Shown here: piece by piece, positions 8,934-16,968 of the stretch
Layout: each line of letters starts with the position of its first letter
Position numbering within the stretch: position 1 is the first letter of the stretch
DNA from: Sphingobium sp.
GTDB lineage: Bacteria; Pseudomonadota; Alphaproteobacteria; Sphingomonadales; Sphingomonadaceae
Assembly (NCBI GenBank): GCA_017744605.1
Contig: JAGIAZ010000002.1
Coordinates: forward strand, 31,779 to 95,372
Reading direction: 5' to 3'
Length of the DNA: 63,594 nt
The notes under the pieces: model-generated
The model's input: the letters and a program-made list of their open reading frames with translations, nothing else
Database searches by the model: none
Told to the model about the DNA's origin: nothing
Position numbers and translations under genes: made by a program

Positions 8934-9368
8934 TCACGGCCGCCTGTCCGCTTCGGGAAGCTCGAACCGGTCGGCAAGGGTGAGCTTGTCGAGCACCGCC
9001 GCGGTCTCGTCGCGCACCCGGATCATGATGCGGCGCAGCTCGCATTCTTCCTCGGGCAGGCAGTTCTTGCATGTCTCGTGCGCATAGCGGCTGGCGCAGG
9101 GCACGAGGGCGAGCGCGCCATCGGTCATGCGCAAGATATCGCCATAGCGGATGTCGATCGGCGGCAGCGCGAGCCAGTAGCCGCCGTCGCGTCCGCGCAT
9201 CGTCGCGACAATGCCGGCGCGCGACAGCTCGGAGAGAATGACGGTCAGGAACTTGGCGGGAATATTCTGCGCGGTCGCGATCTCGCTGAGCTGGATCGGA
9301 CCCTCGCCATAATGCCGCGCCAGGTGCTGAAGTGCGCGGATCGAGTAGCGAGTGCGTTGCGAAAGCAT
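8934..9368 (-). CDS. Rrf2 family transcriptional regulator
   Basis: A 144-residue Rrf2 protein beginning MLSQRTRYSIRALQHLARHY. The winged helix-turn-helix (about residues 20-60) has GRDGGYWLA as the wing, and three Cys lie in CASRYAHETCKNCLPEEEC (about 92-110), positioned like the [2Fe-2S] ligands of IscR/NsrR. It probably senses iron-sulfur status, nitric oxide or redox state. It is separate from the second Rrf2 gene that leads the suf operon at 32722. Start ATG 9368 matches the family, and the frame stays open upstream. Targets are unknown; the ArsC-like gene 212 nt downstream is on the same strand. Confidence 0.88.
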   Translation of the reverse strand: MLSQRTRYSIRALQHLARHYGEGPIQLSEIATAQNIPAKFLTVILSELSRAGIVATMRGRDGGYWLALPPIDIRYGDILRMTDGALALVPCASRYAHETCKNCLPEEECELRRIMIRVRDETAAVLDKLTLADRFELPEADRRP

Positions 9369-9427
9369 GCCAACCACATTGGCAGAGAATGTGGCGGGCG
9401 CAAGGCAGAAGGCGCCGTTTTTCATCC

Positions 9428-9538
9428 CTCCCCTTCAGGGGAGAGGAAAGGGGTTGGGGCGATGCGCAGCATCGCTCGCAAAGTGCATGGTCGGCCGGGT
9501 CGCAGCACCACCCCCCAACCCCTCCTCCAAGGAGGAGG
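9428..9538. repeat. complex intergenic palindrome
   Basis: Nested inverted repeats between the Rrf2 gene and the DAHP synthase gene. CTCCCCT/AGGGGAG lies at 9428-9443, GGGGTTGGGG (9450-9459) pairs with CCCCAACCCC (9513-9522), and CCTCCTCC/GGAGGAGG lies at 9521-9538. It is typical of the palindromic elements seen in sphingomonad genomes and may also end DAHP synthase transcription. Confidence 0.7.
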
Positions 9539-9549
9539 GACCAAGAGCG

Positions 9550-10923
9550 TCAGGCCGCGGCCTTGCGGCGCTCGGCCAGTTCCTCGCTCACCATCTCGGC
9601 AAGTAGGAAGGCGAGCTCGATGCTCTGCGCGGCGTTGAGGCGCGGGTCGCAATGGGTGTGATAGCGGTCGGCTAGGCTCTGCTCGGTCACATCGACCGCG
9701 CCGCCCGTGCATTCCGTCACATTCTGCCCGGTGAGCTCGGCATGGATGCCGCCGCCGAAGCTGCCCTCGGCGCGGTGCACGGCGAAGAAGCCGCGCACTT
9801 CGGCGAGGATGCGCTCGAACGGGCGCGTCTTGTAGCCGTTGGGCGCGGTGATGACGTTGCCGTGCATCGGGTCGCAGGACCAGACCACCGGATGTCCCTC
9901 GCGCATGACAGCGCGAACGAGCGGCGGCAGGCCGGACTCGATCTTGTCATGGCCGTAGCGCGTGATGAGCGTGATGCGGCCCGCCTCCCGCGCCGGGTTG
10001 AGCTCGTCGAGCAGGCGCAGCAGCACGTCCGGCTCGAGGCTGGGCCCGACCTTCATGCCGACCGGATTGCCGATGCCGCGCATATATTCGACATGGGCCG
10101 AGCCGGCGAAGCGCGTGCGGTCGCCGATCCAGAGCATGTGCGCGCTGGTGTCGTACCAGTCGCCGGTCAGCGAATCCCGGCGGGTGAGCGCCTGCTCATA
10201 GGGGAGCAGCAGCGCCTCGTGGCTGGTGTAGAAAGCCGTGGCCTGCAATTGCGGCACGGTATCGGCGTCGATCCCGCAGGCCTTCATGAAGTCCAGCGCC
10301 TCGCCGATGCGGTCGGCCATCTCGCTGAACTTCCTGGCCCAGGGGCTGCGGCCCATGAAATCCAGCGTCCAGGCATGGACCTGGTGCAGATTGGCATAGC
10401 CGCCGGCCGAGAAGGCGCGCAGCAGGTTCAGCGTCGCGGCCGACTGGTTGTAGGCGCGCACCATGCGCTGCGGATCGGGGATGCGCGAGTCCGGGCTGAA
10501 GTCGATGTCGTTGATGATGTCGCCGCGATAGCTCGGCAGTTCGACATCCTTGATAACTTCGGTCGGCTTGGAGCGCGGCTTGGCGAACTGGCCCGCCATG
10601 CGGCCGACCTTCACGATCGGCAGCTTGCTGGCATAGGTCAGCACGACCGCCATCTGCAGCAGCACGCGGAACGTGTCGCGGATGTTGTTGGGATGGAACT
10701 CGGCGAAGGATTCGGCGCAGTCGCCGCCCTGGAGTAGGAAGGCTTCGCCGGCCGCGACCTTGGCCAGGTCGGCCTTCAGCGCGCGCGCTTCGCCCGCAAA
10801 AACGAGCGGCGGATAGGTGCCAAGCTGCGCCTCGGCCGCCGCGAGTGCCGCTGCGTCCGTATATTCGGGCATCTGCCGCCCTTCATGATCCCGCCAGCTT
10901 GCTGGCGTCCAGTTCGCCGCCAT
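9550..10923 (-). CDS. class II 3-deoxy-7-phosphoheptulonate (DAHP) synthase
   Basis: A 457-residue plant-like (type II) DAHP synthase, the entry enzyme of the shikimate pathway (phosphoenolpyruvate plus erythrose 4-phosphate). Family motifs in order: [10 protein letters not shown] near residue 60, [22 protein letters not shown] segment [10 protein letters not shown], the [15 protein letters not shown] metal/substrate segment and THCDPRLN near the end. The start at ATG 10923 has GAGGAG upstream and gives the usual [14 protein letters not shown] start; the frame is open to 11133. No aromatic-codon leader peptide is visible upstream. It is divergent from the Xre-SulP operon. Confidence 0.95.
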   Translation of the reverse strand: MAANWTPASWRDHEGRQMPEYTDAAALAAAEAQLGTYPPLVFAGEARALKADLAKVAAGEAFLLQGGDCAESFAEFHPNNIRDTFRVLLQMAVVLTYASKLPIVKVGRMAGQFAKPRSKPTEVIKDVELPSYRGDIINDIDFSPDSRIPDPQRMVRAYNQSAATLNLLRAFSAGGYANLHQVHAWTLDFMGRSPWARKFSEMADRIGEALDFMKACGIDADTVPQLQATAFYTSHEALLLPYEQALTRRDSLTGDWYDTSAHMLWIGDRTRFAGSAHVEYMRGIGNPVGMKVGPSLEPDVLLRLLDELNPAREAGRITLITRYGHDKIESGLPPLVRAVMREGHPVVWSCDPMHGNVITAPNGYKTRPFERILAEVRGFFAVHRAEGSFGGGIHAELTGQNVTECTGGAVDVTEQSLADRYHTHCDPRLNAAQSIELAFLLAEMVSEELAERRKAAA

Positions 10924-11090
10924 GGCGATCGACTCCTCAAGAAAGTGCCGTCTCGCGCGAATCCCGCGCGCCTTGTCCGGGGCGCACGCCCTACGCTTTT
11001 GGGTCCGCAGAGGCAAGGTGGATGGGCTTTTCACCGCCCAAGCGCCCCTATGCGGGGCAAAGTGATGCATGCGAGACGCACAAAGCGCGA

Positions 11091-11136
11091 TGATTGATGT
11101 CAGCAATGATAGAATTGATGTTCTGGACATCAATCA
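11091..11136. promoter_or_regulatory. likely operator with three ATTGATGT half-sites
   Basis: ATTGATGT (11114-11121) and ACATCAAT (11127-11134) form an 8-bp inverted repeat with a 5-nt spacer. A third copy (TGATTGATGTC, 11091-11101) is a direct repeat exactly 20 nt upstream and is also a perfect 11-bp inverted match to 11126-11136. The right arm overlaps the -35 box of the Xre promoter. Autorepression by the Xre protein is the simplest reading. Confidence 0.65.
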
Positions 11137-11152
11137 TGGCGGTCAGTATGTA
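11124..11152 (+). promoter_or_regulatory. promoter of the Xre-SulP operon
   Basis: TGGACA (11124-11129), a 17-nt spacer and TATGTA (11147-11152). The -10 box ends 7 nt before the ATG at 11160 and there is no Shine-Dalgarno, so the transcript is probably leaderless. Confidence 0.55.
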
Positions 11153-11159
11153 AAGCAGC

Positions 11160-11423
11160 ATGATAACATCGGCCCAGATGCGCGCCGCGCGCGCCATGCT
11201 CGGTATGGACCAGCGCCGCCTGGCCGAGCTCTCCGGTGTTTCCCTGCCCACCATTCAACGCATGGAGGCCAGCGACGGCAACGTCAGGGGGCTGGTCGAC
11301 AGCCTCACCAAGGTGGTCGAGGCGCTGGATCGGGCGGGCATCGAACTCATCGGCGATGACATGCCGAGTGCGTCCGGCGGGCGGGGCATACGCCTCAAGC
11401 AGTCTGCGCGGCGCGAAGGCTGA
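11160..11423 (+). CDS. Xre-family helix-turn-helix regulator
   Basis: An 87-residue protein, essentially one helix-turn-helix domain (about residues 4-58). LAELSGVSLPTIQRMEAS covers helices 2 and 3, as in lambda Cro/C1-type proteins. It ends one base before the SulP gene, so it is the first gene of a two-gene operon. It is probably a local repressor acting on the three-half-site palindrome upstream. The C-terminal 25 residues are basic and probably disordered. A later Met (M7) is possible as start, but the ATG at 11160 fits the promoter spacing. Confidence 0.85.
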   Translation: MITSAQMRAARAMLGMDQRRLAELSGVSLPTIQRMEASDGNVRGLVDSLTKVVEALDRAGIELIGDDMPSASGGRGIRLKQSARREG

Positions 11424-11424
11424 T

Positions 11425-13119
11425 ATGGCCCAGGCCGTGGCTCGCCCCAGCTTTGCCGCGCTCTTCACGCCCAAGCTCGTCACGGTGCTGCGCGAGGGCT
11501 ATGATCTTCCCGGCCTGCGTGCGGATGCCCTGGCCGGCCTGACCGTTGCCATCGTCGCATTGCCGCTCAGCATGGCCATCGCGATCGCCTCGGGCGTGGC
11601 GCCTGAGCGTGGACTCTACACCGCAATTTTCGGCGGCTTCATCGTCTCGCTGCTCGGCGGCAGCCGTTTCCAGATCGGCGGACCGGCCGGCGCCTTCATC
11701 GTGCTGGTCGCCGGCACGGTGGCGAGATATGGCGCGGATGGTCTCGCCACGGCGGCGCTCCTCTCCGGTCTCATGCTGATGGCGGTCGGCTGGTTGCGGT
11801 TCGGAACCTTCGTCAAATTCATTCCCTATCCGGTGACGGTCGGCTTCACCGCGGGCATCGGCGTCATCATTTTCGCGAGCCAGATCAAGGATTTGCTTGG
11901 CCTCACACTGGCGGGCAAGGAGCCCGGCGAGCTCGTCCCCAAGCTGGAGGCGCTCGGCGCGGCGTTGCCGACGGTCAATGGCGCGGCGGTCGGCGTGGCG
12001 CTGGGGGCCATTGCGATCATCGCTGCCTGCCGCACATGGCGGCCGCACTGGCCGGGCTTCCTCATCGCCGTGACGATCGCCTCGCTGGCCGCCGCGCTGC
12101 TGCACTTGCCGGTCGAGACGATCGGCACGAAATTCGGCGGCATTCCGCGCGCGCTTCCGATGCCGCATCTGCCGGACCTCAGCCCCGCGCGCATCATGCA
12201 GCTCCTGCCTTCGGCGCTCAGCTTCACTCTGCTCGGCGCGATCGAGAGTCTGCTCTCGGCGGTGGTGGCGGACAGCATGAGCGGTGCGCGGCACCGTTCC
12301 AATTGCGAACTGGTGGCGCAGGGCGCGGCCAATATCGTGAGCGCCATCTTCGGCGGCATTTGCGTGACCGGCACCATCGCCCGCACCGCGACGAATGTCC
12401 GGGCCGGCGCGCGCGGACCCGTGGCGGGCATGCTGCATGCGCTGTTCCTGGTCGCCTTCATCCTGATCGCGGCGCCGCTCGCGCGCTATATCCCGCTCGC
12501 CGCGCTTGCCGGGCTGCTGGCGACCGTCTGCTGGAACATGATCGAGCGCGAACAGATCGCCGCTTTGCTCCGCGCCTCGCGCGGCGCGGGGCTGGTGTTG
12601 GGCGTGACCTTCCTCGTCGTCGTCTTCCGCGATCTGGCGTTGGGCATTCTCGTCGGGTTCGCCCTGGGCGCGATCATCATCCTGCAGCGCATGGCGCAGG
12701 CCGTCGAGGTCGAGGGCGCCGCCCCGCTGGTCGAGGCCGACCGGGCCGACAGCGACGACAGGCCCCGGCTCGAGGCGGCCACGGCGCACGATCCGGACAT
12801 CGCCTTCTGCCGCATCTCGGGCGCCTTCTTCTTCGGCTCGGCGGGGATCGTCTCGGCGACGCTGGATCGCCTCGGCGAGCATCCGCGCGCCTATGTGATC
12901 GATCTGACCGATGTCGGCATGCTCGATTCGACCGGTGCGGCGATTATCGAGGGCTTTGCCCGCAAGGTCGCCAGGCGCGGCGCAGCGCTCTACATCGCCG
13001 GCGCGCGCCCGGCCGTGCGCCATGTGCTGGTCGCGCATCATGTGACGCCGCCGCATGCCCGCTATCGGGCGACGCGCGCCGAGGCGATGGAGGCCGCGCG
13101 GGCGAGAGCGCCTGAATGA
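11425..13119 (+). CDS. SulP family anion transporter with STAS domain
   Basis: A 564-residue SulP/SLC26-type carrier, probably for sulfate, bicarbonate or another inorganic anion. It starts MAQAVARPSFAALFTPKLVT. The membrane part (about residues 25-430) contains the conserved VAIVALPLSMAIAIASG helix and IGGPAGAFIVLV, and it ends in a cytoplasmic STAS domain (about 450-555) with LDSTGAAII. The substrate cannot be decided from sequence. The Xre gene immediately upstream suggests it is made only under particular conditions. No sulfate assimilation or carbonic anhydrase gene is adjacent. Confidence 0.9.
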   Translation: MAQAVARPSFAALFTPKLVTVLREGYDLPGLRADALAGLTVAIVALPLSMAIAIASGVAPERGLYTAIFGGFIVSLLGGSRFQIGGPAGAFIVLVAGTVARYGADGLATAALLSGLMLMAVGWLRFGTFVKFIPYPVTVGFTAGIGVIIFASQIKDLLGLTLAGKEPGELVPKLEALGAALPTVNGAAVGVALGAIAIIAACRTWRPHWPGFLIAVTIASLAAALLHLPVETIGTKFGGIPRALPMPHLPDLSPARIMQLLPSALSFTLLGAIESLLSAVVADSMSGARHRSNCELVAQGAANIVSAIFGGICVTGTIARTATNVRAGARGPVAGMLHALFLVAFILIAAPLARYIPLAALAGLLATVCWNMIEREQIAALLRASRGAGLVLGVTFLVVVFRDLALGILVGFALGAIIILQRMAQAVEVEGAAPLVEADRADSDDRPRLEAATAHDPDIAFCRISGAFFFGSAGIVSATLDRLGEHPRAYVIDLTDVGMLDSTGAAIIEGFARKVARRGAALYIAGARPAVRHVLVAHHVTPPHARYRATRAEAMEAARARAPE

Positions 13120-13136
13120 ATCCCTGAATGAATCGA

Positions 13137-13164
13137 CGTCATCCCGGCGAAAGCCGGCGTGACG
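13137..13164. terminator. hairpin between convergent genes
   Basis: CGTCATCCCGGC and GCCGGCGTGACG form an imperfect stem around GAAA between the SulP gene and the convergent dehydrogenase gene. It lacks a clear T tract. It belongs to a widespread palindromic repeat type and may act as a bidirectional stop. Confidence 0.5.
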
Positions 13165-13169
13165 ATGGC

Positions 13170-14141
13170 TCAGTAGCCCCGGTCCAGATCGGCGACGGCC
13201 TCGAGCGGCTCGCCGGCCAGATAGCGATGGACATTGTCGGCGAAGCGCTTCGCCGCCTGCACATACATGGGGAGATTGCCCCGCCCGGACATGTGCATGG
13301 TGATGATGATGTTGGGCGCGGCCCAGAGCGGATGATTGGCGGGCAGCGGCTCGGGATCGGCCACATCGACGAAGGCACTGCGCAGGCGCCCACCCCTGAG
13401 CGCCGCGATCAGCGCGTCCTGGTCGACCATTGATCCGCGCGCGATGTTCACGAAGCGGGCGCCGGTCTTCATCGCGTCGAATTCGGCGGTGCCGATCATG
13501 TGGTAGGTCTCGGGCGTTTCGGGCGCGGCGAGGATCACATAATCAAATTCGCCGAGACGGGCCCGCCAGTCGTCGGGGCCGATCATGCCCAGCGCCGGAT
13601 CGGCCTGCCGCCGTACGCCGGTCACGATCATGCCACAGGCCTTGAGCCGGTCGCCCAACTGCGATCCGATCGCGCCATAGCCGATGATCAGCGCCGTCGC
13701 GCCATCGAGATCGTCATTGCATGGCGGCTGTGGCAGCCATTCGCGGCGGTCCTGCGCGCGGACGATCTCGTCGACGCGCTTGGCGAGCATGAGCACGCCC
13801 ATCAGGCCATAATCGGCGACCGCCCTGGACGTGAGGCCGGTGCCCTTGGTGACGATGATGCCGCGTTCGCGCGCGAAGCCGACGGGGATCTTGGAGAGGC
13901 CGGCGAGCGTCGTGTGCAGCCACCTGGCCTTGCTGGCGGCGAGCACCGGGCGCGGATCGTCCTCCAGCCGGAGGATGTCGAGCCAGCCGATATCGGCGAG
14001 CGGCGCCAACGCAATGGCCTCGTCCACATCGGCAAACCAGCGCACCTCGACCTGGTCGAGCGGCAGCATCGGCTCCAGCATCGGCCGCATGAGGCCGGGC
14101 GCGACGATCACCGGTCTCTCAGGGATGGGTTTGTCAGCCAA
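13170..14141 (-). CDS. D-isomer-specific 2-hydroxyacid dehydrogenase family protein
   Basis: An NAD(P)-dependent oxidoreductase of the 2-hydroxyacid dehydrogenase family. The Rossmann motif is GYGAIGSQL in mid-protein, the substrate Arg lies in NIARGSMVDQDALI, and the C-terminal segment has DPEPLPANHPLW then a His in TMHMSGR as candidate catalytic base. I favour the TTG at 14141 (323 aa, LADKPIPERPVIV) because it overlaps the cysS stop by a few bases. An ATG at 14177 would overlap cysS by 44 nt. Neither has a strong ribosome site. The gene follows cysS on the same strand and is probably co-transcribed. The substrate is unknown. Confidence 0.85.
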   Translation of the reverse strand: MADKPIPERPVIVAPGLMRPMLEPMLPLDQVEVRWFADVDEAIALAPLADIGWLDILRLEDDPRPVLAASKARWLHTTLAGLSKIPVGFARERGIIVTKGTGLTSRAVADYGLMGVLMLAKRVDEIVRAQDRREWLPQPPCNDDLDGATALIIGYGAIGSQLGDRLKACGMIVTGVRRQADPALGMIGPDDWRARLGEFDYVILAAPETPETYHMIGTAEFDAMKTGARFVNIARGSMVDQDALIAALRGGRLRSAFVDVADPEPLPANHPLWAAPNIIITMHMSGRGNLPMYVQAAKRFADNVHRYLAGEPLEAVADLDRGY

Positions 14142-15594
14142 GGATCGGTTTCCAGTCCCAGCGCAGTGGATCGCCATCCATCACGTCGATGCCCGCGGCC
14201 ACGAGCCGGTCGCGGATCGCGTCTGAGGCAGCGAAATCCTGGGCGGCGCGGGCTGCCTTGCGCGTCGCGAGCAGCGCCTCGACCGCCTCGTCCTCGAGCG
14301 CCGCATCCTTCGGGCGGACGCGCAGCTCGGTGCGGGTCAGGGTGAGCAGATCGAAGCCAAGCACGGCATCCATCGCCTCGATGAGCGCGCGCTTTTCCTC
14401 GGTCGGCACTTTCTTGATCGCGACTGCCTCGTCGAGCAGCGTCAGCGCGACGGCGGTGTTGAGATCGTCGCTGATCGCCGCATCGAAGCGCGCCAGCAGC
14501 TCGGTGAGCTTGGGATTGCGGATCGCGGGCGCGGCGGCGAGGCCGGTGAGCGGCGCCACCGCCATGACCATGCGCTTCAGCCGCGTCAGGGCGGCCGCGA
14601 GAATATCCCAGCTGAACTCCAGCTCGCTCCGATAGTGCGCCTGCAGGCACATCATCCGGTAGGCGAGCGGATGGAAGCCCTTGTCGATGAGCAGCTGCAC
14701 GCGCAGGAATTCCCCCGACGACTTGCTCATCTTGCCCGAGCGCTCGACCAGGAAGTTGTTGTGCATCCAGATGCGCGCGCCGCTATTCTCGGCGACGTCG
14801 AGGCCGTTGGTGCAGTTATGGGCCTGGTTCTGCGCGATCTCGTTGGGGTGGTGGATCTCGCGATGGTCGATGCCGCCGGTGTGGATGTCGAACGGGAAGC
14901 CGAGCACCTCGCCGGACATGACCGAGCATTCGAGGTGCCAGCCCGGCGCGCCGCGGCCCCAGGGCGACTCCCATTCCATCTGCCGCGTCTCGCCCGCGGG
15001 CGTCTTGCGCCAGATGGCGAAGTCGGCGGCGTGGCGCTTGCCTTCCACTTCCTCGATTCTGCCCTCGCCCTCTTCGGTGACGGCGCGCGCGAGCCGGCCA
15101 TAATCGGCGACGGTCGAGGTGTCGAAATAGAGGCCGCCGGGCAGCGCGTAGCAATGCTTGTCCGCAATGCCCTTCGCGAAGTCGATCATCTGCGGCACAT
15201 AGTCCGTCGCGATCGTCCATTGCGCCGGCTGGCGGATGTTGAGCGCCTTCACGTCGGCCCAATAGGCCTGCTTGTAATGCTCGGCGATGTCCCAGATGGA
15301 TTGCGCCTTTTCGGCCGCCATCTTCTCCATCTTGTCCTCGCCCGCATCGGCATCGTCGGTGAGATGGCCGACGTCGGTGATGTTGATGACGTGGGTGAGC
15401 TTGTAGCCCTTGAAGCTGAGCGCGCGCCCCAGCGTGTCTGCGAACACATAGGCGCGCATGTTGCCGATATGGGGATAGTTGTAGACGGTCGGGCCGCAGC
15501 TATAGACGCGCGCCTCGCCGGGATGGACGGGACGGAATTCCTCCGTCTGGCGAGTCAGGCTGTTGAACAGCTTCAGCGGCGTGGTCTGCGTCAT
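14134..15594 (-). CDS. cysS: cysteinyl-tRNA synthetase
   Basis: A 486-residue class I synthetase that charges tRNA-Cys. Zinc ligands include Cys in YSCGPTVYNY (about residue 31) and Cys in HLECSVMSGE. The HIGH-type motif is PHIGNMRAYVF, the zinc/cysteine site is GGIDHREIHHPNE, and the KMSKS loop is GKMSKSSGE. A C-terminal DALR-type helical domain follows. Length is normal. There is no Shine-Dalgarno before the ATG; a promoter ends 8 nt upstream instead. Confidence 0.98.
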   Translation of the reverse strand: MTQTTPLKLFNSLTRQTEEFRPVHPGEARVYSCGPTVYNYPHIGNMRAYVFADTLGRALSFKGYKLTHVINITDVGHLTDDADAGEDKMEKMAAEKAQSIWDIAEHYKQAYWADVKALNIRQPAQWTIATDYVPQMIDFAKGIADKHCYALPGGLYFDTSTVADYGRLARAVTEEGEGRIEEVEGKRHAADFAIWRKTPAGETRQMEWESPWGRGAPGWHLECSVMSGEVLGFPFDIHTGGIDHREIHHPNEIAQNQAHNCTNGLDVAENSGARIWMHNNFLVERSGKMSKSSGEFLRVQLLIDKGFHPLAYRMMCLQAHYRSELEFSWDILAAALTRLKRMVMAVAPLTGLAAAPAIRNPKLTELLARFDAAISDDLNTAVALTLLDEAVAIKKVPTEEKRALIEAMDAVLGFDLLTLTRTELRVRPKDAALEDEAVEALLATRKAARAAQDFAASDAIRDRLVAAGIDVMDGDPLRWDWKPILG

Positions 15595-15602
15595 GGCTGC
15601 GT

Positions 15603-15631
15603 CATCTGATCGGACCCGGCCCCGCGGTCAA
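15603..15631 (-). promoter_or_regulatory. promoter of cysS
   Basis: On the minus strand: TTGACC, 17-nt spacer, CAGATG, then 8 nt to the cysS ATG. The -35 box is strong and the -10 weaker. The geometry predicts a leaderless message. Confidence 0.5.
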
Positions 15632-15697
15632 CTCCCGACGCCGCGAGCGCGACCGAATCCCGCTTCCACGCCGTGCGCGTCCGCGCAGGCCGGACAG

Positions 15698-15726
15698 GAA
15701 AAAGGCCGGGCGATCAGGCCCGGCCT
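15698..15726 (-). terminator. rho-independent terminator of infC
   Basis: GGCCGGGC and GCCCGGCC form a perfect 8-bp stem around a 6-nt loop. Read on the minus strand it is followed by TTTTT. It lies about 65 nt after the infC stop and separates infC from cysS. Confidence 0.9.
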
Positions 15727-15789
15727 CATTGGATCGCCCGAGCGGCCTGCCGCACGAAGGCTGCCGCGAAAACGCCCCGAAAAGCGGCG

Positions 15790-16338
15790 TTATTTCGGCG
15801 AGAGCACCATGAGCATCTGCCGCCCTTCCATGCGCGGATGGGCTTCGATCTTGGCAATCTCGGCAGTGTTCTCGGCCACGCGCGAGAGCAGCTGCATGCC
15901 GAGCTGCTGGTGCGCCATTTCGCGGCCGCGGAAGCGCAGGGTGATCTTCACCTTGTCGCCTTCGCCGATGAAATCATGGACCTTCTTCATCTTCGTATCA
16001 TAGTCATGATCGTCGATGTTCGGACGCATCTTGATCTCTTTGAGTTCCTGCGTCTTCTGGGTCTTGCGGGCGATATTGGCCTTTTTCTGGGCCTCGTACT
16101 TGTACTTGCCGATGTCGAGAAACTTGCACACCGGCGGGTCGGCATTGGGAGAAACCTCGACCAGGTCGAGACCCACGTCGGCTGCCTGCTCGATCGCCTC
16201 GCGCGTCAACATCACGCCCAGATTTTCGCCTTCCTCATCGATCACGCGCACCTTGGGCACGGTGATGAATTCATTATAGCGAGGACCGTTCATGGGCGGG
16301 GGGGGCGCAAGCGGGCGGCGCATCATCGGGGGACGTAT
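15790..16338 (-). CDS. infC: translation initiation factor IF-3 (probable AUA start)
   Basis: IF-3 prevents subunit joining and checks start codons. The conserved N domain begins [20 protein letters not shown], the linker contains [10 protein letters not shown], and the C domain carries [15 protein letters not shown] and ends in LMVLSPK. The only good Shine-Dalgarno (AGGAG at about 16347-16351) lies 8 nt before an in-frame ATA at 16338, but 20 nt before the tandem ATG at 16326/16323. Starting at ATA gives 182 residues, close to the 180 of E. coli IF-3. infC genes are known for rare start codons that allow autoregulation by IF-3. A promoter lies about 130 nt upstream, leaving a long 5' leader. 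Confidence 0.9.
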   Translation of the reverse strand: MRPPMMRRPLAPPPPMNGPRYNEFITVPKVRVIDEEGENLGVMLTREAIEQAADVGLDLVEVSPNADPPVCKFLDIGKYKYEAQKKANIARKTQKTQELKEIKMRPNIDDHDYDTKMKKVHDFIGEGDKVKITLRFRGREMAHQQLGMQLLSRVAENTAEIAKIEAHPRMEGRQMLMVLSPK

Positions 16339-16468
16339 AGCAGTTTCTCCTGTGGTTCGTTCAATCGGGCGAGCCGCTTCCTTAACGGTTTTGAGCGGCG
16401 ACGGAAAGGGTGAGCGCGACGGGCGCACTATATGGTGCGGCGCTTTGGCCACAGTCCGGTTAACATCC

Positions 16469-16497
16469 TATCTAGGCGCCGCATGCCGGTTTCACAA
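16469..16497 (-). promoter_or_regulatory. promoter of infC
   Basis: On the minus strand: TTGTGA, 17-nt spacer, TAGATA. It gives a 5' leader of about 120 nt that contains a CGCAC/GTGCG hairpin at 16424-16439. It lies downstream of the acetyltransferase gene start region, in the gap before infC. Confidence 0.55.
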
Positions 16498-16515
16498 GCT
16501 GCGAACGCGGAAAGA

Positions 16516-16968
16516 TCAGCGTGCAGCACCTGGAAAACGGAAGTGGATCAGCGGATAGGGCCGACCCATCGGGTCGGTCTCCGAGCGACCGGTGCGCATG
16601 AAGCCCCGTCGCTCATAGAAGGCGACGGCATTGCTCGCTTGCTCGCTGGCATCGACCTTGGCCTCGGGTGCGAGTTGGAGTGCGTGGGCAACGAGCGCGC
16701 TACCATAGCCTTTGCCGTGCACGATGGGGTCGACGAACAGCGAGTCGATCTCATTCTCACCCATGCCGAGAAAGCCCCGCACGGCGCCGGTCTCATCGGT
16801 CGCAATCCAGAGATCGGCATTGGGCAGATGATCTTGCGCGACCATCACATCGATCTCGGCGCGGTCCTGCGGCTTCAGGAAGCCATGGGTCGCATCGACC
16901 GCCGCTCGCCAGATCTCCAGCGCGCGGGGAAGATCGGCGGACGTCGCTTTGCGAATGACGATGTTCAC
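16516..16968 (-). CDS. GNAT acetyltransferase, YjaB-like
   Basis: A 150-residue GNAT-fold protein, closest in appearance to E. coli YjaB. Shared features include AVDATHGFL near the start, the acetyl-CoA site around [19 protein letters not shown], then AFYERRGF and GRPYPLIHF at the end. It should use acetyl-CoA; the acceptor is unknown. The start is GTG 16968, overlapping the thrS stop as GTGA, so it is translationally coupled to thrS. The 177 nt after it hold the infC promoter and leader. Confidence 0.88.
   Translation of the reverse strand: MNIVIRKATSADLPRALEIWRAAVDATHGFLKPQDRAEIDVMVAQDHLPNADLWIATDETGAVRGFLGMGENEIDSLFVDPIVHGKGYGSALVAHALQLAPEAKVDASEQASNAVAFYERRGFMRTGRSETDPMGRPYPLIHFRFPGAAR

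Noticed and set aside
10924..11090. Aromatic amino acid attenuator before DAHP synthase
   Set aside because: No Trp/Phe/Tyr-rich short frame and no terminator-like stem in the leader.
11395..13056. A 553-codon open frame antisense to the SulP gene
   Set aside because: Extremely Arg/Asp/Gly-rich, a typical shadow of a membrane protein read backwards.
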